A DNA stretch of 64,000 bases, taken from Aliarcobacter butzleri. Lineage in GTDB: Bacteria; Campylobacterota; Campylobacteria; Campylobacterales; Arcobacteraceae. A program made the translations under genes and the position numbers. Below, one piece after another: positions 18,787 to 27,819 of the stretch (the stretch's first letter is position 1; each line of letters begins with the position of its first letter). The stretch spans positions 62,001 to 126,000 of the forward strand of contig NZ_LT906455.1 of the NCBI RefSeq assembly GCF_900187115.1, given 5' to 3'. The notes below the pieces were generated by a model. The model had not been told where the DNA came from, searched no databases, and saw only the letters and a list, made by a program, of their open reading frames with translations.

Positions 18787-20391
18787 ATGAAAAAAAATTT
18801 AATCGCGATGTCTGTTGTTACTGCACTTGCAACAACTTCTTTTGCATCTGATATGAATAAAGAGATGTATAATCAAATACAAGCTTTAAAAGCACAAATT
18901 GAAGCTTTAGAAAAAAAAGTAGCACAACAAGAGGCAAAAGATAAAGAGGCTGAAAAAGCTGTTACAAATGTGGCACCAACTCAACAAAAAGTTGCTGTTG
19001 ATGAAAAAAGAATTGAAAATATTGAGAAAAAGCTTGAGACAGTGTCAAAAACTGCTACAACTGCAAAAATTCAAAGTGCACAAGATAATATAAAATGGGA
19101 TGTTGATTTTAGAACACAAGTTGATAATATTCAGTATAAACATGCTGATGGTTCAAAATCAAAAAATGATGCACTTTTAACAAATAGACTTTGGTTAGGT
19201 GCAAAATATAAAGCTGATGATAATTCATCATTTTTTGGAAAATTATCTTATAACAAAGCCTTTGGAGATACAGCAGATCATTCTCAATCAAATACAAATC
19301 CAGGTTATGCAAACTTTGATTGGGTTACAAATGAAAATGCAACGGATAATTCGATAAAAGTAAAAGAAGCTTATTGGTTATATCAAAATGAAAGACTATT
19401 TAGTTCTGATATCCCTTGGTCAGTTTCTGTAGGTCGTCGTCCTTCAACTGATGGTTTACCTATAAATATTAGAAACGACCAAAAACCAAATTCTCCACTT
19501 TCTCATACTATTGATGTTGAATTTGATGGATTCTCATTTAAACTTGATACAGAAGGTGTTACTGGATTTACTGGTTCTTGGTTAAAAATCTGTGGAGGAA
19601 GAGGCTTGACAAATGCAACTCCAAGATTTGATATGTTTAAACCAGCATATTCAAAAGATGATGAAAAAAATGATGATGTTGATATGTTAGGGTTAATAGT
19701 TGTTCCTTATGATGATGGACAATATTCTGTTCATATGCAATACTCACATGCTTGGAATTTGATTGGTTATAGTGCAGATGCTATGGGTAAATTTAATAAT
19801 GCCTATGGTACTTATACAAATAATCCAGATGCACAAACAGCTTATGAATTACAAATGGCAAAACCTTCATTTGAAGATGTTGGAGATATAGATTTAGCAA
19901 CAGTTTTATTTAAAGCTGAAGGTATTGGAGATGGAATTTCTGAAACTTTAGATAATACAACTGCATTTGCATCATTTGCTATGAGTAAAACAAATCCAAA
20001 TTCTAAAGGAATGTTAGGTACAACTGATTCTCAAACTGGTTATTCTGTTTGGTTAGGAGTAAATACTGCTTGTCCAATATTACCAGATAGTGCAAGAATT
20101 GGATTTGAATGGAATAAAGGAAGTAAATACTGGAGATCTATGACTTATGGTGAAGATACATATGCTGGAAGTAAAATAGCTGCACGTGGACAAGCTTTTG
20201 AAGTTTATAGAACTCAAAAATTAACTGAAGCTTTAAGTTTTGGTGTTAGTTATGTATATATAGATTATGATTATACAGGTTCTAACTCATTCTTTGGAGC
20301 TGATGGAGAGCCTATTGCAATTTCTGATGCTAATGGAAGTGCAGTAAAAGAAGCTCAAGATATTAGAGCTTATATGAGATATAAATTCTAA
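18787..20391 (+). CDS. Outer-membrane DUF3373-family barrel protein
   Basis: A 534-residue exported protein with a signal ending TSFA. A heptad-rich coiled coil follows (residues 25-60 and 70-95, with EALEKKVAQQEAKD), and then a long beta-strand-rich region with many aromatic/Gly turns that closes in MRYKF. A terminal aromatic residue is typical of BamA-inserted barrels. The build matches the DUF3373 proteins of Campylobacterota, a coiled-coil spacer plus porin-like barrel. Substrate unknown. Two cysteines (KICGG and NTACP) are unusual for a barrel. Confidence 0.8.
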   Translation: MKKNLIAMSVVTALATTSFASDMNKEMYNQIQALKAQIEALEKKVAQQEAKDKEAEKAVTNVAPTQQKVAVDEKRIENIEKKLETVSKTATTAKIQSAQDNIKWDVDFRTQVDNIQYKHADGSKSKNDALLTNRLWLGAKYKADDNSSFFGKLSYNKAFGDTADHSQSNTNPGYANFDWVTNENATDNSIKVKEAYWLYQNERLFSSDIPWSVSVGRRPSTDGLPINIRNDQKPNSPLSHTIDVEFDGFSFKLDTEGVTGFTGSWLKICGGRGLTNATPRFDMFKPAYSKDDEKNDDVDMLGLIVVPYDDGQYSVHMQYSHAWNLIGYSADAMGKFNNAYGTYTNNPDAQTAYELQMAKPSFEDVGDIDLATVLFKAEGIGDGISETLDNTTAFASFAMSKTNPNSKGMLGTTDSQTGYSVWLGVNTACPILPDSARIGFEWNKGSKYWRSMTYGEDTYAGSKIAARGQAFEVYRTQKLTEALSFGVSYVYIDYDYTGSNSFFGADGEPIAISDANGSAVKEAQDIRAYMRYKF

Positions 20392-20415
20392 AAAAAGGTG
20401 ATTTTCACCTTTTTT
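20391..20415 (+). terminator. Bidirectional intrinsic terminator
   Basis: Stem AAAAAAGGTGA/TCACCTTTTTT with a TTT loop overlaps the last base of the DUF3373 stop codon and sits between convergent genes. Confidence 0.8.
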
Positions 20416-20417
20416 TA

Positions 20418-20933
20418 CTATCTAAGATTATATTTATCGAAATTATAAATAACTTTTTCAGCTAATTCAATCATTTTTATATTTAATTTTTTAAATTCAG
20501 GGTCTTTCATATTTACAAGAAATTTATCATAAACTTGAAAATATGGATATAAAATAAAATATATATACTCTTTTGAAGTAGATTCTTTATTTAATTCTTT
20601 AAACCACAAAGCAAGTAAAGAAAAATAAAGCATTGAAGGATTAAAAGTTTCATTTTCTTTTAAATTTTTTGAAATTTCATTATTTATGAAGTTATATCCA
20701 TTTAAAACAGCTTTTATTCGATAGTGTTTTGCATTTTGAATATAATAGTTTTGAGGAAAAGTTACATTCAAAATCTGTTTTAACATATCATTTCCAATAT
20801 TATTAAATTCTTCAACAATATCTTTATCTAGTTCTGATTCATTTAAATTAATTTTATCCTTATAAGATAAAATCAAATCTTTACAAAATAGTAGTAGGCT
20901 TTCAGTTTTTATTTTAGATATATTCAAAATCAT
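20418..20933 (-). CDS. Hypothetical protein, predicted all-alpha
   Basis: I do not recognise a family. The 171 residues lack a signal peptide or membrane helix and are rich in Leu, Lys, Asn and Phe/Tyr with an amphipathic helical pattern, suggesting a small cytosolic helical protein. The segment FNPSMLYFSLLALWFKEL is the most hydrophobic. It is alone on the minus strand between the DUF3373 gene and thrS. Normal codon use for the region supports a real gene. Confidence 0.6.
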   Translation of the reverse strand: MILNISKIKTESLLLFCKDLILSYKDKINLNESELDKDIVEEFNNIGNDMLKQILNVTFPQNYYIQNAKHYRIKAVLNGYNFINNEISKNLKENETFNPSMLYFSLLALWFKELNKESTSKEYIYFILYPYFQVYDKFLVNMKDPEFKKLNIKMIELAEKVIYNFDKYNLR

Positions 20934-21044
20934 GCTAAATTGTAACTAAAATTTACTAAATTAAATTTATATTTAAATAAATTAAGTCACTTTGAGATAG
21001 AATAATTGTAAATTTATAAATTATTGAATAGAAAAAGGAAATTA

Positions 21045-22853
21045 TTGGAACCTATTGGAATATTAAAAGATGGTCAAATATATGACCTTCAAACTGCGGA
21101 AGCTTTGAATATCCAAGGAGATGAGATTAAATCTGATGATTCAAAAGAGTCTTTAGATATTTTAAGACACTCGTGTGCTCACCTTATGGCACAAGCTATC
21201 AAAGAACTTTACCCTGAAGCAAAATTTTTTGTTGGACCTGTTGTAAAAGAAGGATTCTATTACGATTTTAAAGTAAATAGTAAGATTTCAGATGATGAAT
21301 TACCAACTATTGAAAAGAAAATGAAAGAAATAGCAGATAGAAAACTTCCTATAACAAGGCATGAAACGACAAAAGAAGAGTTTTATGAAAAATTCAAAAA
21401 TGATGAGTTAAAACAAGCTGTTTTAAAAAATATCAAAGATGATGTTCTAACTATTTATCGACAAGGTGATTTTGAAGATTTGTGTAGAGGTCCTCATTTA
21501 CCAAATACAAGAATGATTAGAAGCTTCAAATTAACAAGAGTAGCAGGTGCTTACCTTGGTGGTGATGAAAAAAATGAGATGATTACAAGAATCTATGGAA
21601 TTGCATTTTTTGATAAACAAGCTTTATTTGATTATACAAGAATGCTTGAAGAGGCTAAAAAAAGAGACCATAGAAAATTAGGAACAGAATTAGAATTATT
21701 TACTTTTAATGATGATGTAGGAGCAGGACTTCCTATGTGGTTACCAAAAGGTGCTAGACTTAGAAGTAAATTAGAACACCTTTTATATAAAGCTCATAGA
21801 ATTAGAGGGTATGAACCTGTTCGAGGACCTGAAATTTTAAAAGCAGAAATGTGGAAAATATCAGGGCATTATGCAAACTATAAAGAGAATATGTATTTCA
21901 CTACTATTGATGACCAAGAATATGGTATTAAACCAATGAACTGTGTTGGACATATTCAAATATTTAAAAACAATCTAGTTTCATATAAAGAACTACCAAA
22001 AAAACTTTTTGAATATGGTGTTGTTCATAGACATGAAATGAGTGGTGCAATGCATGGATTATTTAGAGTTAGAGAATTCACTCAAGATGATTCACACATA
22101 TTTTGTACACAAGATCAAATCAAACAAGTAATCTTTGAAGTATTAGAATTTGTTGATACTTTATTAAAAGTTTTTGATTTCAAATATGAAATAGAAGTTT
22201 CTACAAAACCAGAAAAAGCAATTGGTGATGATATTTTTTGGGAAAAAACAACAAAAGGTATTATGGATGCTTTAGATGAAAATAATATCTCTTATGGAAT
22301 TGATGAAGGTGGCGGAGCTTTCTATGGTCCAAAAATTGATATTAAAATTCTTGATGCTATTGGAAGAAAATGGCAATGTGGAACAGTTCAAGTTGATATG
22401 AACTTACCTTCAAGATTTAATGTAGAATATATAAATGAAAAAGGTGAAAAAGAACAACCAGTTATGATTCATAGAGCAATACTTGGTTCTTTTGAAAGAT
22501 TTATTGGTATTTTAACTGAACACTGTGCTGGTGAGTTTCCATTTATAATTGCTCCAACACAAGTTATTTTAGTACCTATTGCAGATTCTCATGTTGAATA
22601 TGCAAAAGAGTTACAAAAAGCTCTTTTAGAAAATGATTTAGACTCAGAAATTTATAATATGAATGAAAGTTTAAATAAAAGAATTAGAATGGCAGAAAAA
22701 CAAAGAGTTCCAATGATAGTTGTTATTGGAGATGAAGAAGTAGAAAATAAAACAGTTGCACTAAGAAATAGAAGAACAAGAGAACAATCAAATATGAGTA
22801 AAAATGAGTTTATCTCAATGCTAAATGAAATCAAAAACGGGAGTAGAATTTGA
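21045..22853 (+). CDS. thrS: Threonyl-tRNA synthetase lacking the TGS domain
   Basis: Class II synthetase that charges tRNA-Thr. The editing domain is intact ([12 protein letters not shown] and CRGPHLPN supply the HxxxH and Cys/His metal-type residues). The core has [26 protein letters not shown] and [11 protein letters not shown]. The editing domain starts after only about 40 residues, so the N-terminal TGS domain is absent, as in Campylobacter ThrRS (602 residues, same as here). A longer frame begins at 21024, but TTG at 21045 follows AAGGA by five bases and gives the family length. Confidence 0.94.
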   Translation: MEPIGILKDGQIYDLQTAEALNIQGDEIKSDDSKESLDILRHSCAHLMAQAIKELYPEAKFFVGPVVKEGFYYDFKVNSKISDDELPTIEKKMKEIADRKLPITRHETTKEEFYEKFKNDELKQAVLKNIKDDVLTIYRQGDFEDLCRGPHLPNTRMIRSFKLTRVAGAYLGGDEKNEMITRIYGIAFFDKQALFDYTRMLEEAKKRDHRKLGTELELFTFNDDVGAGLPMWLPKGARLRSKLEHLLYKAHRIRGYEPVRGPEILKAEMWKISGHYANYKENMYFTTIDDQEYGIKPMNCVGHIQIFKNNLVSYKELPKKLFEYGVVHRHEMSGAMHGLFRVREFTQDDSHIFCTQDQIKQVIFEVLEFVDTLLKVFDFKYEIEVSTKPEKAIGDDIFWEKTTKGIMDALDENNISYGIDEGGGAFYGPKIDIKILDAIGRKWQCGTVQVDMNLPSRFNVEYINEKGEKEQPVMIHRAILGSFERFIGILTEHCAGEFPFIIAPTQVILVPIADSHVEYAKELQKALLENDLDSEIYNMNESLNKRIRMAEKQRVPMIVVIGDEEVENKTVALRNRRTREQSNMSKNEFISMLNEIKNGSRI

Positions 22854-23377
22854 GTAAAGACAAAAGAAAAGATGATGTAATCATGAATGAAATGATTACA
22901 GCAAAAGAAGTTAGGTGTACAAGTGATGATGGAACAAACCATGGAATTATTCCAACAGCTCAAGCTTTAGCTCTTGCTGATGAGATGGGTTTAGATTTAG
23001 TTCTTATTGCGCCTGATGGGAAACCACCTGTTGCAAAAATCATGGATTATGGTAAATTTAGATACCAACAAGAAAAAAAGAAAAAAGAAGCTAAAAAAAA
23101 TCAGAAAGTTATCGTTATAAAAGAGATAAAACTTTCAGTAAAAATTGCTGAAAATGATGTTAACTATAAAGTAAAACATGCTAGAGAATTTTTAGAAGAA
23201 GGAAATCATGTAAGATTTAGAGTTTTTCTAAAAGGTAGAGAAATGGCAAATCCTCAATCAGGAATTGACGTTTTAAATAAAATTTGGCCAATGGTTGAAG
23301 ATATAGCTGTTATGGACAAAGAACCAAAACTTGAAGGAAGATATGTTAATCTTTTAGTTCTTCCTAAAAAAGATTAA
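22850..23377 (+). CDS. infC: Translation initiation factor IF-3
   Basis: Binds the 30S subunit and checks initiator tRNA and start-codon pairing. The 175 residues show the N-domain motif [18 protein letters not shown], the Lys-rich linker and the C-domain ([17 protein letters not shown], then [12 protein letters not shown]). The TTG start overlaps the thrS stop as TTGA. A rare start codon is the basis of infC autoregulation in enterobacteria (AUU); here TTG is common in the region, so the same control cannot be assumed. Confidence 0.95.
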   Translation: MSKDKRKDDVIMNEMITAKEVRCTSDDGTNHGIIPTAQALALADEMGLDLVLIAPDGKPPVAKIMDYGKFRYQQEKKKKEAKKNQKVIVIKEIKLSVKIAENDVNYKVKHAREFLEEGNHVRFRVFLKGREMANPQSGIDVLNKIWPMVEDIAVMDKEPKLEGRYVNLLVLPKKD

Positions 23378-23388
23378 ACTCAAAGTAT

Positions 23389-23411
23389 AAGAAGAGATAT
23401 GTTCTCTTCTT
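23389..23411 (+). terminator. Hairpin after infC, possible terminator
   Basis: Stem AAGAAGAGA/TCTCTTCTT with a TATGT loop lies 11 bases after the infC stop. The downstream tract is not T-only (CTCCCCTATTT), so partial termination or RNA stabilisation is as likely as full termination. Confidence 0.45.
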
Positions 23412-23458
23412 CTCCCCTATTTAAAATTTATTTAATAATAAACTAATTCTAATTTCAG

Positions 23459-23464
23459 TATAAT
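23459..23464 (+). promoter_or_regulatory. -10 element (TATAAT) for rpmI-rplT
   Basis: An exact TATAAT lies 52 bases before the rpmI ATG, in the 138-base gap after infC, giving L35-L20 their own promoter. Confidence 0.5.
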
Positions 23465-23515
23465 CCAAAACTTTTTCACTATGAAAAATGCAAATTTATA
23501 TGAAAGGATTTCTTT

Positions 23516-23713
23516 ATGCCAAAAATGAAAAGCGTTAAAGGTGCTGTTAAAAGATTTAAAGTAAAGAAAAACGGAACTATCAAAAGAGGTTCTGCTTTTA
23601 GAAGCCACATTTTAACTAAAATGAGTCAAAAAAGAAAAAGAAACTTAAGAGGACCAAAAACTGTACATAGTACAAATGTTGCTGGTATTCTTTCAACTTT
23701 GTGTAAAGCGTAA
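23516..23713 (+). CDS. rpmI: 50S ribosomal protein L35
   Basis: A basic protein of 65 residues starting [17 protein letters not shown], with the family segment [26 protein letters not shown] precedes the ATG. It is the middle member of infC-rpmI-rplT. Confidence 0.95.
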   Translation: MPKMKSVKGAVKRFKVKKNGTIKRGSAFRSHILTKMSQKRKRNLRGPKTVHSTNVAGILSTLCKA

Positions 23714-23755
23714 TTACTTAAATTAAGTAATTTTTGTCCCTCCATTTTAGAATGG

Positions 23756-23783
23756 ATAAGTTCAGCTAAAGCTGACACCTTAT
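23756..23783 (+). promoter_or_regulatory. Structured leader before rplT, candidate L20 autoregulatory site
   Basis: Within the 98-base rpmI-rplT gap an outer stem ATAAG/CTTAT (23756-23760, 23779-23783) encloses an inner stem TCAGCT/AGCTGA around AA, with asymmetric bulges. A weaker AT-only inverted repeat with a T run lies at 23712-23735. L20 represses its own operon in several bacteria by binding such leader structures; the role here is inferred. Confidence 0.35.
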
Positions 23784-23811
23784 TAAAAATAACGGTTAAG
23801 AAAGGAAAAAT

Positions 23812-24168
23812 ATGCCAAGAGTAAAAACTGGTGTTGTAAGAAGAAGAAGACACAAAAAAGTATTAAAAGCTGCTAGAGGATTTTTTAGTGGTAGAAGAAA
23901 ACACTTTAGAAAAGCTAAAGAACAATTAGAAAGAAGTCTTGTTTATGCTTTCAGAGATAGAAGACAGAAAAAAAGAGACATTAGAAAATTATGGATCATA
24001 AGAATCAATGCAGCTTGTAGATTAAATGATATTAACTATTCAAGATTCATGAATGGATTAAAATTATCTGGTTTAGAGTTAGATAGAAAAATCTTAGCTG
24101 ATATGGCTATGAATGATTCTGCTGCATTTGCATCTTTAGTAGCAACTGCTAAAGCAGCACTTAAATAA
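23812..24168 (+). CDS. rplT: 50S ribosomal protein L20
   Basis: A basic 118-residue protein with the L20 signature: [35 protein letters not shown], and [20 protein letters not shown]. It binds 23S rRNA early in 50S assembly. AAAGGA precedes the ATG; a strong terminator follows. Confidence 0.96.
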   Translation: MPRVKTGVVRRRRHKKVLKAARGFFSGRRKHFRKAKEQLERSLVYAFRDRRQKKRDIRKLWIIRINAACRLNDINYSRFMNGLKLSGLELDRKILADMAMNDSAAFASLVATAKAALK

Positions 24169-24185
24169 TAAATTTGCAAAATAAT

Positions 24186-24219
24186 AAAAAAGGGAAGGTT
24201 TTTTAGCCTTCCCTTTTTT
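24186..24219 (+). terminator. Bidirectional intrinsic terminator
   Basis: A 13-bp stem AAAAAAGGGAAGG/CCTTCCCTTTTTT with an 8-base loop separates rplT from the convergent rhodanese gene. Confidence 0.88.
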
Positions 24220-24240
24220 TATTTATAAATAGTAGAAACT

Positions 24241-25437
24241 TTATTCTAAAGGCTCATTTACATCAATTTTACAATTATTACCTTTGCAAGTGATATTTGC
24301 ATCAAAGTAATAAATCTCGCTCATATCATACTTATTAGAATTCAATTTCATCCAAGCTTCTAGTGATCTTGAACCAGCTGTACAATGAAATACAATAGTT
24401 TTATTTTTAGGTAGCTTTTCATATAACTCTTTTGCACTTAATTTACCTGCTTCAATATTTATTGAACCTTTTATATGACCATTCTTGAACTCTTGCTCAT
24501 TTAAAATATTAACTATTTGAATATACTCAGGAACTTTATTTTCAAGAATTAATGCTTTTAGCCATTCTCCATCTACACTACCTTGATCTTTTCCTAGTTT
24601 TAGTCCATTTTTACTGAATTCATCTTTTTTTATAGATGTTTGTGCATTTTCATCTTTTGAAGCTTTTGCAAAAGAAGTTGTTTTTAATCCAGCTTCTTTC
24701 CATGCTGGAAGTCCTCCTGCATAAACTACAACATTTTTATAACCTAAAGCATATAATTTATTTGCAACTATATTTGATTTTTCACAATTGAATCCACTAC
24801 AAAAAATAAGGATTTTTTCATCTTTGTTTATAGGAAATCTTCCTAACAATTTCTCAAAATCTGTGTCAGGAACAGAAATAGCTCCAATAATTGTTTCTTG
24901 TAAATATTTAGCAAAAGGTCTTGGATCTACAAGTAAAGCACTATTATTTTCTTGATATGCTTTTGTAACAATAGTATCTACTTCTAAATAGTTTTTTGTT
25001 GACCATTCAGGTTCTCCTGCACTATAAATCTTTATATTTTTATGCCCTTTTTCTTTTAACTTTTGAGCAACAATAGGACTTTTTTCACAAGAATAACCTC
25101 CACAAAAAACAATTAGCTCTTTGTCTTTAGGAATATCGCTAATTGCTTTATAGTATTCATCAAAATTTGTATCAGGAATATTGTAACTTGAAGGAATTGT
25201 TCCTTTTTGATATTTTAAAGTAGGTCTTGCATCTATTAAAATAGAAGAGGCAGAACTTCTATTTCCTAAGCCAATAGATTTTTTTACATACTCATAATCT
25301 ACTTGCTCTAAATTATACTTTTTGATTAAATCATAAACAGCTTTTGTAGGCTCTTTTAAATTTAATTCATCTTGTGCCCAAACACCACTTATTGCTAAAA
25401 AAGAAGCTAGAACAATGTTTTTAATTACTTTTCTCAT
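24241..25437 (-). CDS. Periplasmic triple-rhodanese protein
   Basis: Exported 398-residue protein (signal ending GVWAQ) with three rhodanese domains at about residues 45-155, 160-255 and 285-380. Loops one and two read CGGYSCEKS (Cys112) and CSGFNCEKS (Cys213), with a second Cys where rhodaneses have Arg. The third is canonical, CTAGSRS (Cys352). The C-terminus has CKGNNCK. Sulfur carriage or thiol chemistry in the periplasm is likely, since a sulfide:quinone oxidoreductase-like gene lies two genes upstream. I use the ATG at 25437; a longer frame to 25506 is covered by the upstream gene, and the signal peptide starts here. Confidence 0.82.
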   Translation of the reverse strand: MRKVIKNIVLASFLAISGVWAQDELNLKEPTKAVYDLIKKYNLEQVDYEYVKKSIGLGNRSSASSILIDARPTLKYQKGTIPSSYNIPDTNFDEYYKAISDIPKDKELIVFCGGYSCEKSPIVAQKLKEKGHKNIKIYSAGEPEWSTKNYLEVDTIVTKAYQENNSALLVDPRPFAKYLQETIIGAISVPDTDFEKLLGRFPINKDEKILIFCSGFNCEKSNIVANKLYALGYKNVVVYAGGLPAWKEAGLKTTSFAKASKDENAQTSIKKDEFSKNGLKLGKDQGSVDGEWLKALILENKVPEYIQIVNILNEQEFKNGHIKGSINIEAGKLSAKELYEKLPKNKTIVFHCTAGSRSLEAWMKLNSNKYDMSEIYYFDANITCKGNNCKIDVNEPLE

Positions 25438-25657
25438 GATTTTTCCTTTTAAATAGTTTGATAACCAATCTTGGAATTGATAAAACAATATAAATAATGC
25501 TTGCAAAAACTAAAGGATGAAAAATTCCAAATCCATAAGCTGATGAATTTGGAAAGTTTTTTATGTGAGTTAAAGGGTAGTTTATAAACTCTTTATAGTG
25601 CATTGTTATTGTTAACACAATTAAAATCACTATAAAGATAATTAACTCTTTTTTCAA
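25421..25657 (-). CDS. Small two-helix membrane protein
   Basis: A 78-residue protein with a hydrophobic helix at residues 5-20 (LIIFIVILIVLTI), a short external loop and a second helix near 48-68 (LVFASIIYIVLSI), ending in a basic tail (KLFKRKNHEKSN). No family recognised. It overlaps the rhodanese start by 17 bases and begins 9 bases after the flavoprotein, so it is co-transcribed. It may anchor the periplasmic rhodanese or flavoprotein (inference). Confidence 0.6.
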   Translation of the reverse strand: MKKELIIFIVILIVLTITMHYKEFINYPLTHIKNFPNSSAYGFGIFHPLVFASIIYIVLSIPRLVIKLFKRKNHEKSN

Positions 25658-25666
25658 AAAGTTTTC

Positions 25667-27136
25667 CTATGCTCTACCACTTAACATACCGTGCATTGTC
25701 ATAGGTTTTAGTAAATAAACTTTTAGTAACCACCAAATATATCTTTCTTGCGTTGGATCAAGTGGGAATGATGGAGTTGGTTTTGCTGTCCAGTCAAATT
25801 CAGCAAGCATAACTTTACCTATATCAGTAATTAATGGACAAACTGTATATCCTGTATATTTAGCTGTTGGTTCTTTACCTTCCATAACTGAAATAAGGTT
25901 ATCAACTAATACTTTATATTGTTTTCTTACACTTCCTCCAGTTTTCCCCATAGGTACAGCTGCGATATCTCCAATTGCAAAGATATTATTATATTTTACG
26001 TGTTGTAGAGTTTCTTTATTTACTGGAACCCATCCTTTACTTGAACCTATTTCTGAGTTTCCTATTTCATCTGGAGCTTTTTGAGGTGGAGTTATATGTA
26101 AGAAATCAAAAGGTACATCAATATTTTGATGTTTAGTAATCATTTCATACTCTTCTAAATCTTTATCAAAAGCACCTTTTTCTTGCCAATATTTATCAAA
26201 TGTTGCTATTTTTTTATTTATATCAACAGCAATTAAATTATGATTGAAATTCCATTTCATATCTCTTGCAATAAATTGTTTTTCAATAGCATCTGCATAC
26301 TCTTTAACACCAAATAATTTTCCACTATCAGCATAAAAATTTAGTTCAGCGTTAGCTCTTGCTTTTGCTTCATTTAATCTTGCGTTTGTTAGATACATAA
26401 CTTTTTTAGGTGCACCACCACATTTTATAGCTGTATTTGGGTCTGTGAAAACACCTTTTACTTTTTGCCCATCTTTTGCTTTTTGAATAAATTTTTGCAT
26501 TTGAACCCACATTTGTTCAGCAGAATCTATATTATAAACTGAAGTTACACCACTATCACCAAATACTTTTAATATTTTTGATGCATCACCTACACTGTAA
26601 GCATCCCCTACTTCTTCTAGTCCTTTAATTGCACCATAATTTAAAACAATTCCAGCTGCTACAATTAAAAAATCATAAGATAAAACTTCACCAGATTCTA
26701 AAGTGATTTTATTTGCTTCAGGATTAAAATCAACTGCTTTATCTTTGATTAGTGTTACACCTTTTGGTAAATAATCTTTTGTATCATATAAAAGTTCATC
26801 TTTTGAAGAATAAACTCCTGAAGCTAATAATGTAGTCGCTGGTTGATATGAAACTGATTTAGGATTTGGTTCTATTATTGTGATATCAGGTTCAGCTAAA
26901 GAGTTTACTAATCTAGCAGCAGTAGAAATTCCAGCTAATCCACCACCAACTATAACAATTTTTGCTTTTGCCTCACTTGCTTTTGCAATAGTTGCTGCTT
27001 CAGATTCACTTCCTCCTAATAAAAAGGCAGCTCCACCTAAACCTGCAACTTTAAAAGCTTCTCTTCTTGATAATCCAGTTTTTTTTATCTCAGCATCAAA
27101 TATTTCTAAAGCTTTATCAAGCTCATTCTTTTTCAT
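25667..27136 (-). CDS. Sulfide:quinone oxidoreductase-like flavoprotein with Tat signal
   Basis: FAD-dependent oxidoreductase of 489 residues. A twin-arginine signal (SRREAFKVAG near residue 23) sends it folded to the periplasm. The FAD-binding Rossmann motif IVIVGGGLAGIS follows near residue 60. Two cysteines in SQR/flavocytochrome c positions, CGGAPKK near 246 and YTVCPLITD near 440, are consistent with the redox disulfide that oxidises sulfide. It heads the operon with the small membrane protein and rhodanese, suggesting sulfide oxidation with sulfane transfer to the rhodanese. Type (SQR versus FCSD flavin subunit) is not certain. Confidence 0.82.
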   Translation of the reverse strand: MKKNELDKALEIFDAEIKKTGLSRREAFKVAGLGGAAFLLGGSESEAATIAKASEAKAKIVIVGGGLAGISTAARLVNSLAEPDITIIEPNPKSVSYQPATTLLASGVYSSKDELLYDTKDYLPKGVTLIKDKAVDFNPEANKITLESGEVLSYDFLIVAAGIVLNYGAIKGLEEVGDAYSVGDASKILKVFGDSGVTSVYNIDSAEQMWVQMQKFIQKAKDGQKVKGVFTDPNTAIKCGGAPKKVMYLTNARLNEAKARANAELNFYADSGKLFGVKEYADAIEKQFIARDMKWNFNHNLIAVDINKKIATFDKYWQEKGAFDKDLEEYEMITKHQNIDVPFDFLHITPPQKAPDEIGNSEIGSSKGWVPVNKETLQHVKYNNIFAIGDIAAVPMGKTGGSVRKQYKVLVDNLISVMEGKEPTAKYTGYTVCPLITDIGKVMLAEFDWTAKPTPSFPLDPTQERYIWWLLKVYLLKPMTMHGMLSGRA

Positions 27137-27216
27137 TCTTATTTCCTTAGTCTTATAAAATTTATAACTAAAGATAACAAAAAAGATATAATAATAAACT
27201 TATAAATTGCTAGTAT

Positions 27217-27819
27217 TTAGTTATAAGAATCATAATATTTTTTTATAAAACTCAAAGATTCTTCATATTCCTCTTTTTTATTAATATTTATAAACTCTTT
27301 ATCATCATAAAAAGTTATTATATTTGAAGAGCTATTTCGTATTAAGTAGAATATTTTATGGATATCTTCATTGATCATTTGTTCTATTTTAAAAATTAAA
27401 TTAGAAGAGAAAACACCACATAAATTATGAGTTTTTTCAGTTTGTGCAATAGTTATATCGCTAGTATTTGAATTATCAATTAGGGTTTTAATTGAATCTA
27501 TTGAAACAAATGGACTATCAACTGTTATTATAAAAATATTTTGATTTGGAAGTTTTTTAAAAATAGAATAAAGAGCAAGAATTGGAGAATAAATTTCTTG
27601 ATTTTCATCTAATATTAAATCGCTGGGATTTAAGAAGTCAAATTTATCTATTTTTGAAGATATATAAAGATTTTTAAAATAAGGTTTTAATCTTTTGTAT
27701 TGATACTCTATTAAAGAGTTTGAAGAGCCAAATGGAAGAAGTGATTTATCTTCTCCCATTCGTGAGCTTTTACCTCCACTTAAAATAACACAAGGTATTT
27801 TAAATGGAATAATATTCAT
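27217..27819 (-). CDS. mobA: Molybdenum cofactor guanylyltransferase
   Basis: Joins GMP to molybdopterin to make the guanine-dinucleotide cofactor of molybdoenzymes. The nucleotide-binding signature LSGGKSSRMGEDKSLLPFG starts near residue 13, and a VDSPFVS metal-site motif follows; 200 residues is normal. It overlaps the leuC stop by one base, so it is expressed with leuC although unrelated in pathway. Confidence 0.9.
   Translation of the reverse strand: MNIIPFKIPCVILSGGKSSRMGEDKSLLPFGSSNSLIEYQYKRLKPYFKNLYISSKIDKFDFLNPSDLILDENQEIYSPILALYSIFKKLPNQNIFIITVDSPFVSIDSIKTLIDNSNTSDITIAQTEKTHNLCGVFSSNLIFKIEQMINEDIHKIFYLIRNSSSNIITFYDDKEFININKKEEYEESLSFIKKYYDSYN

Noticed and set aside
20934-21044. T-box or other riboswitch upstream of thrS
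   Set aside because: Only 111 AT-rich bases with no T-box consensus or terminator/antiterminator pair; a plain promoter (TAGAAT near 20998) suffices.
22850-22852. Rare-start autoregulation of infC
   Set aside because: TTG is used by many genes in this window (hisF, thrS, phoR and others), so it is not special evidence for IF-3 feedback.
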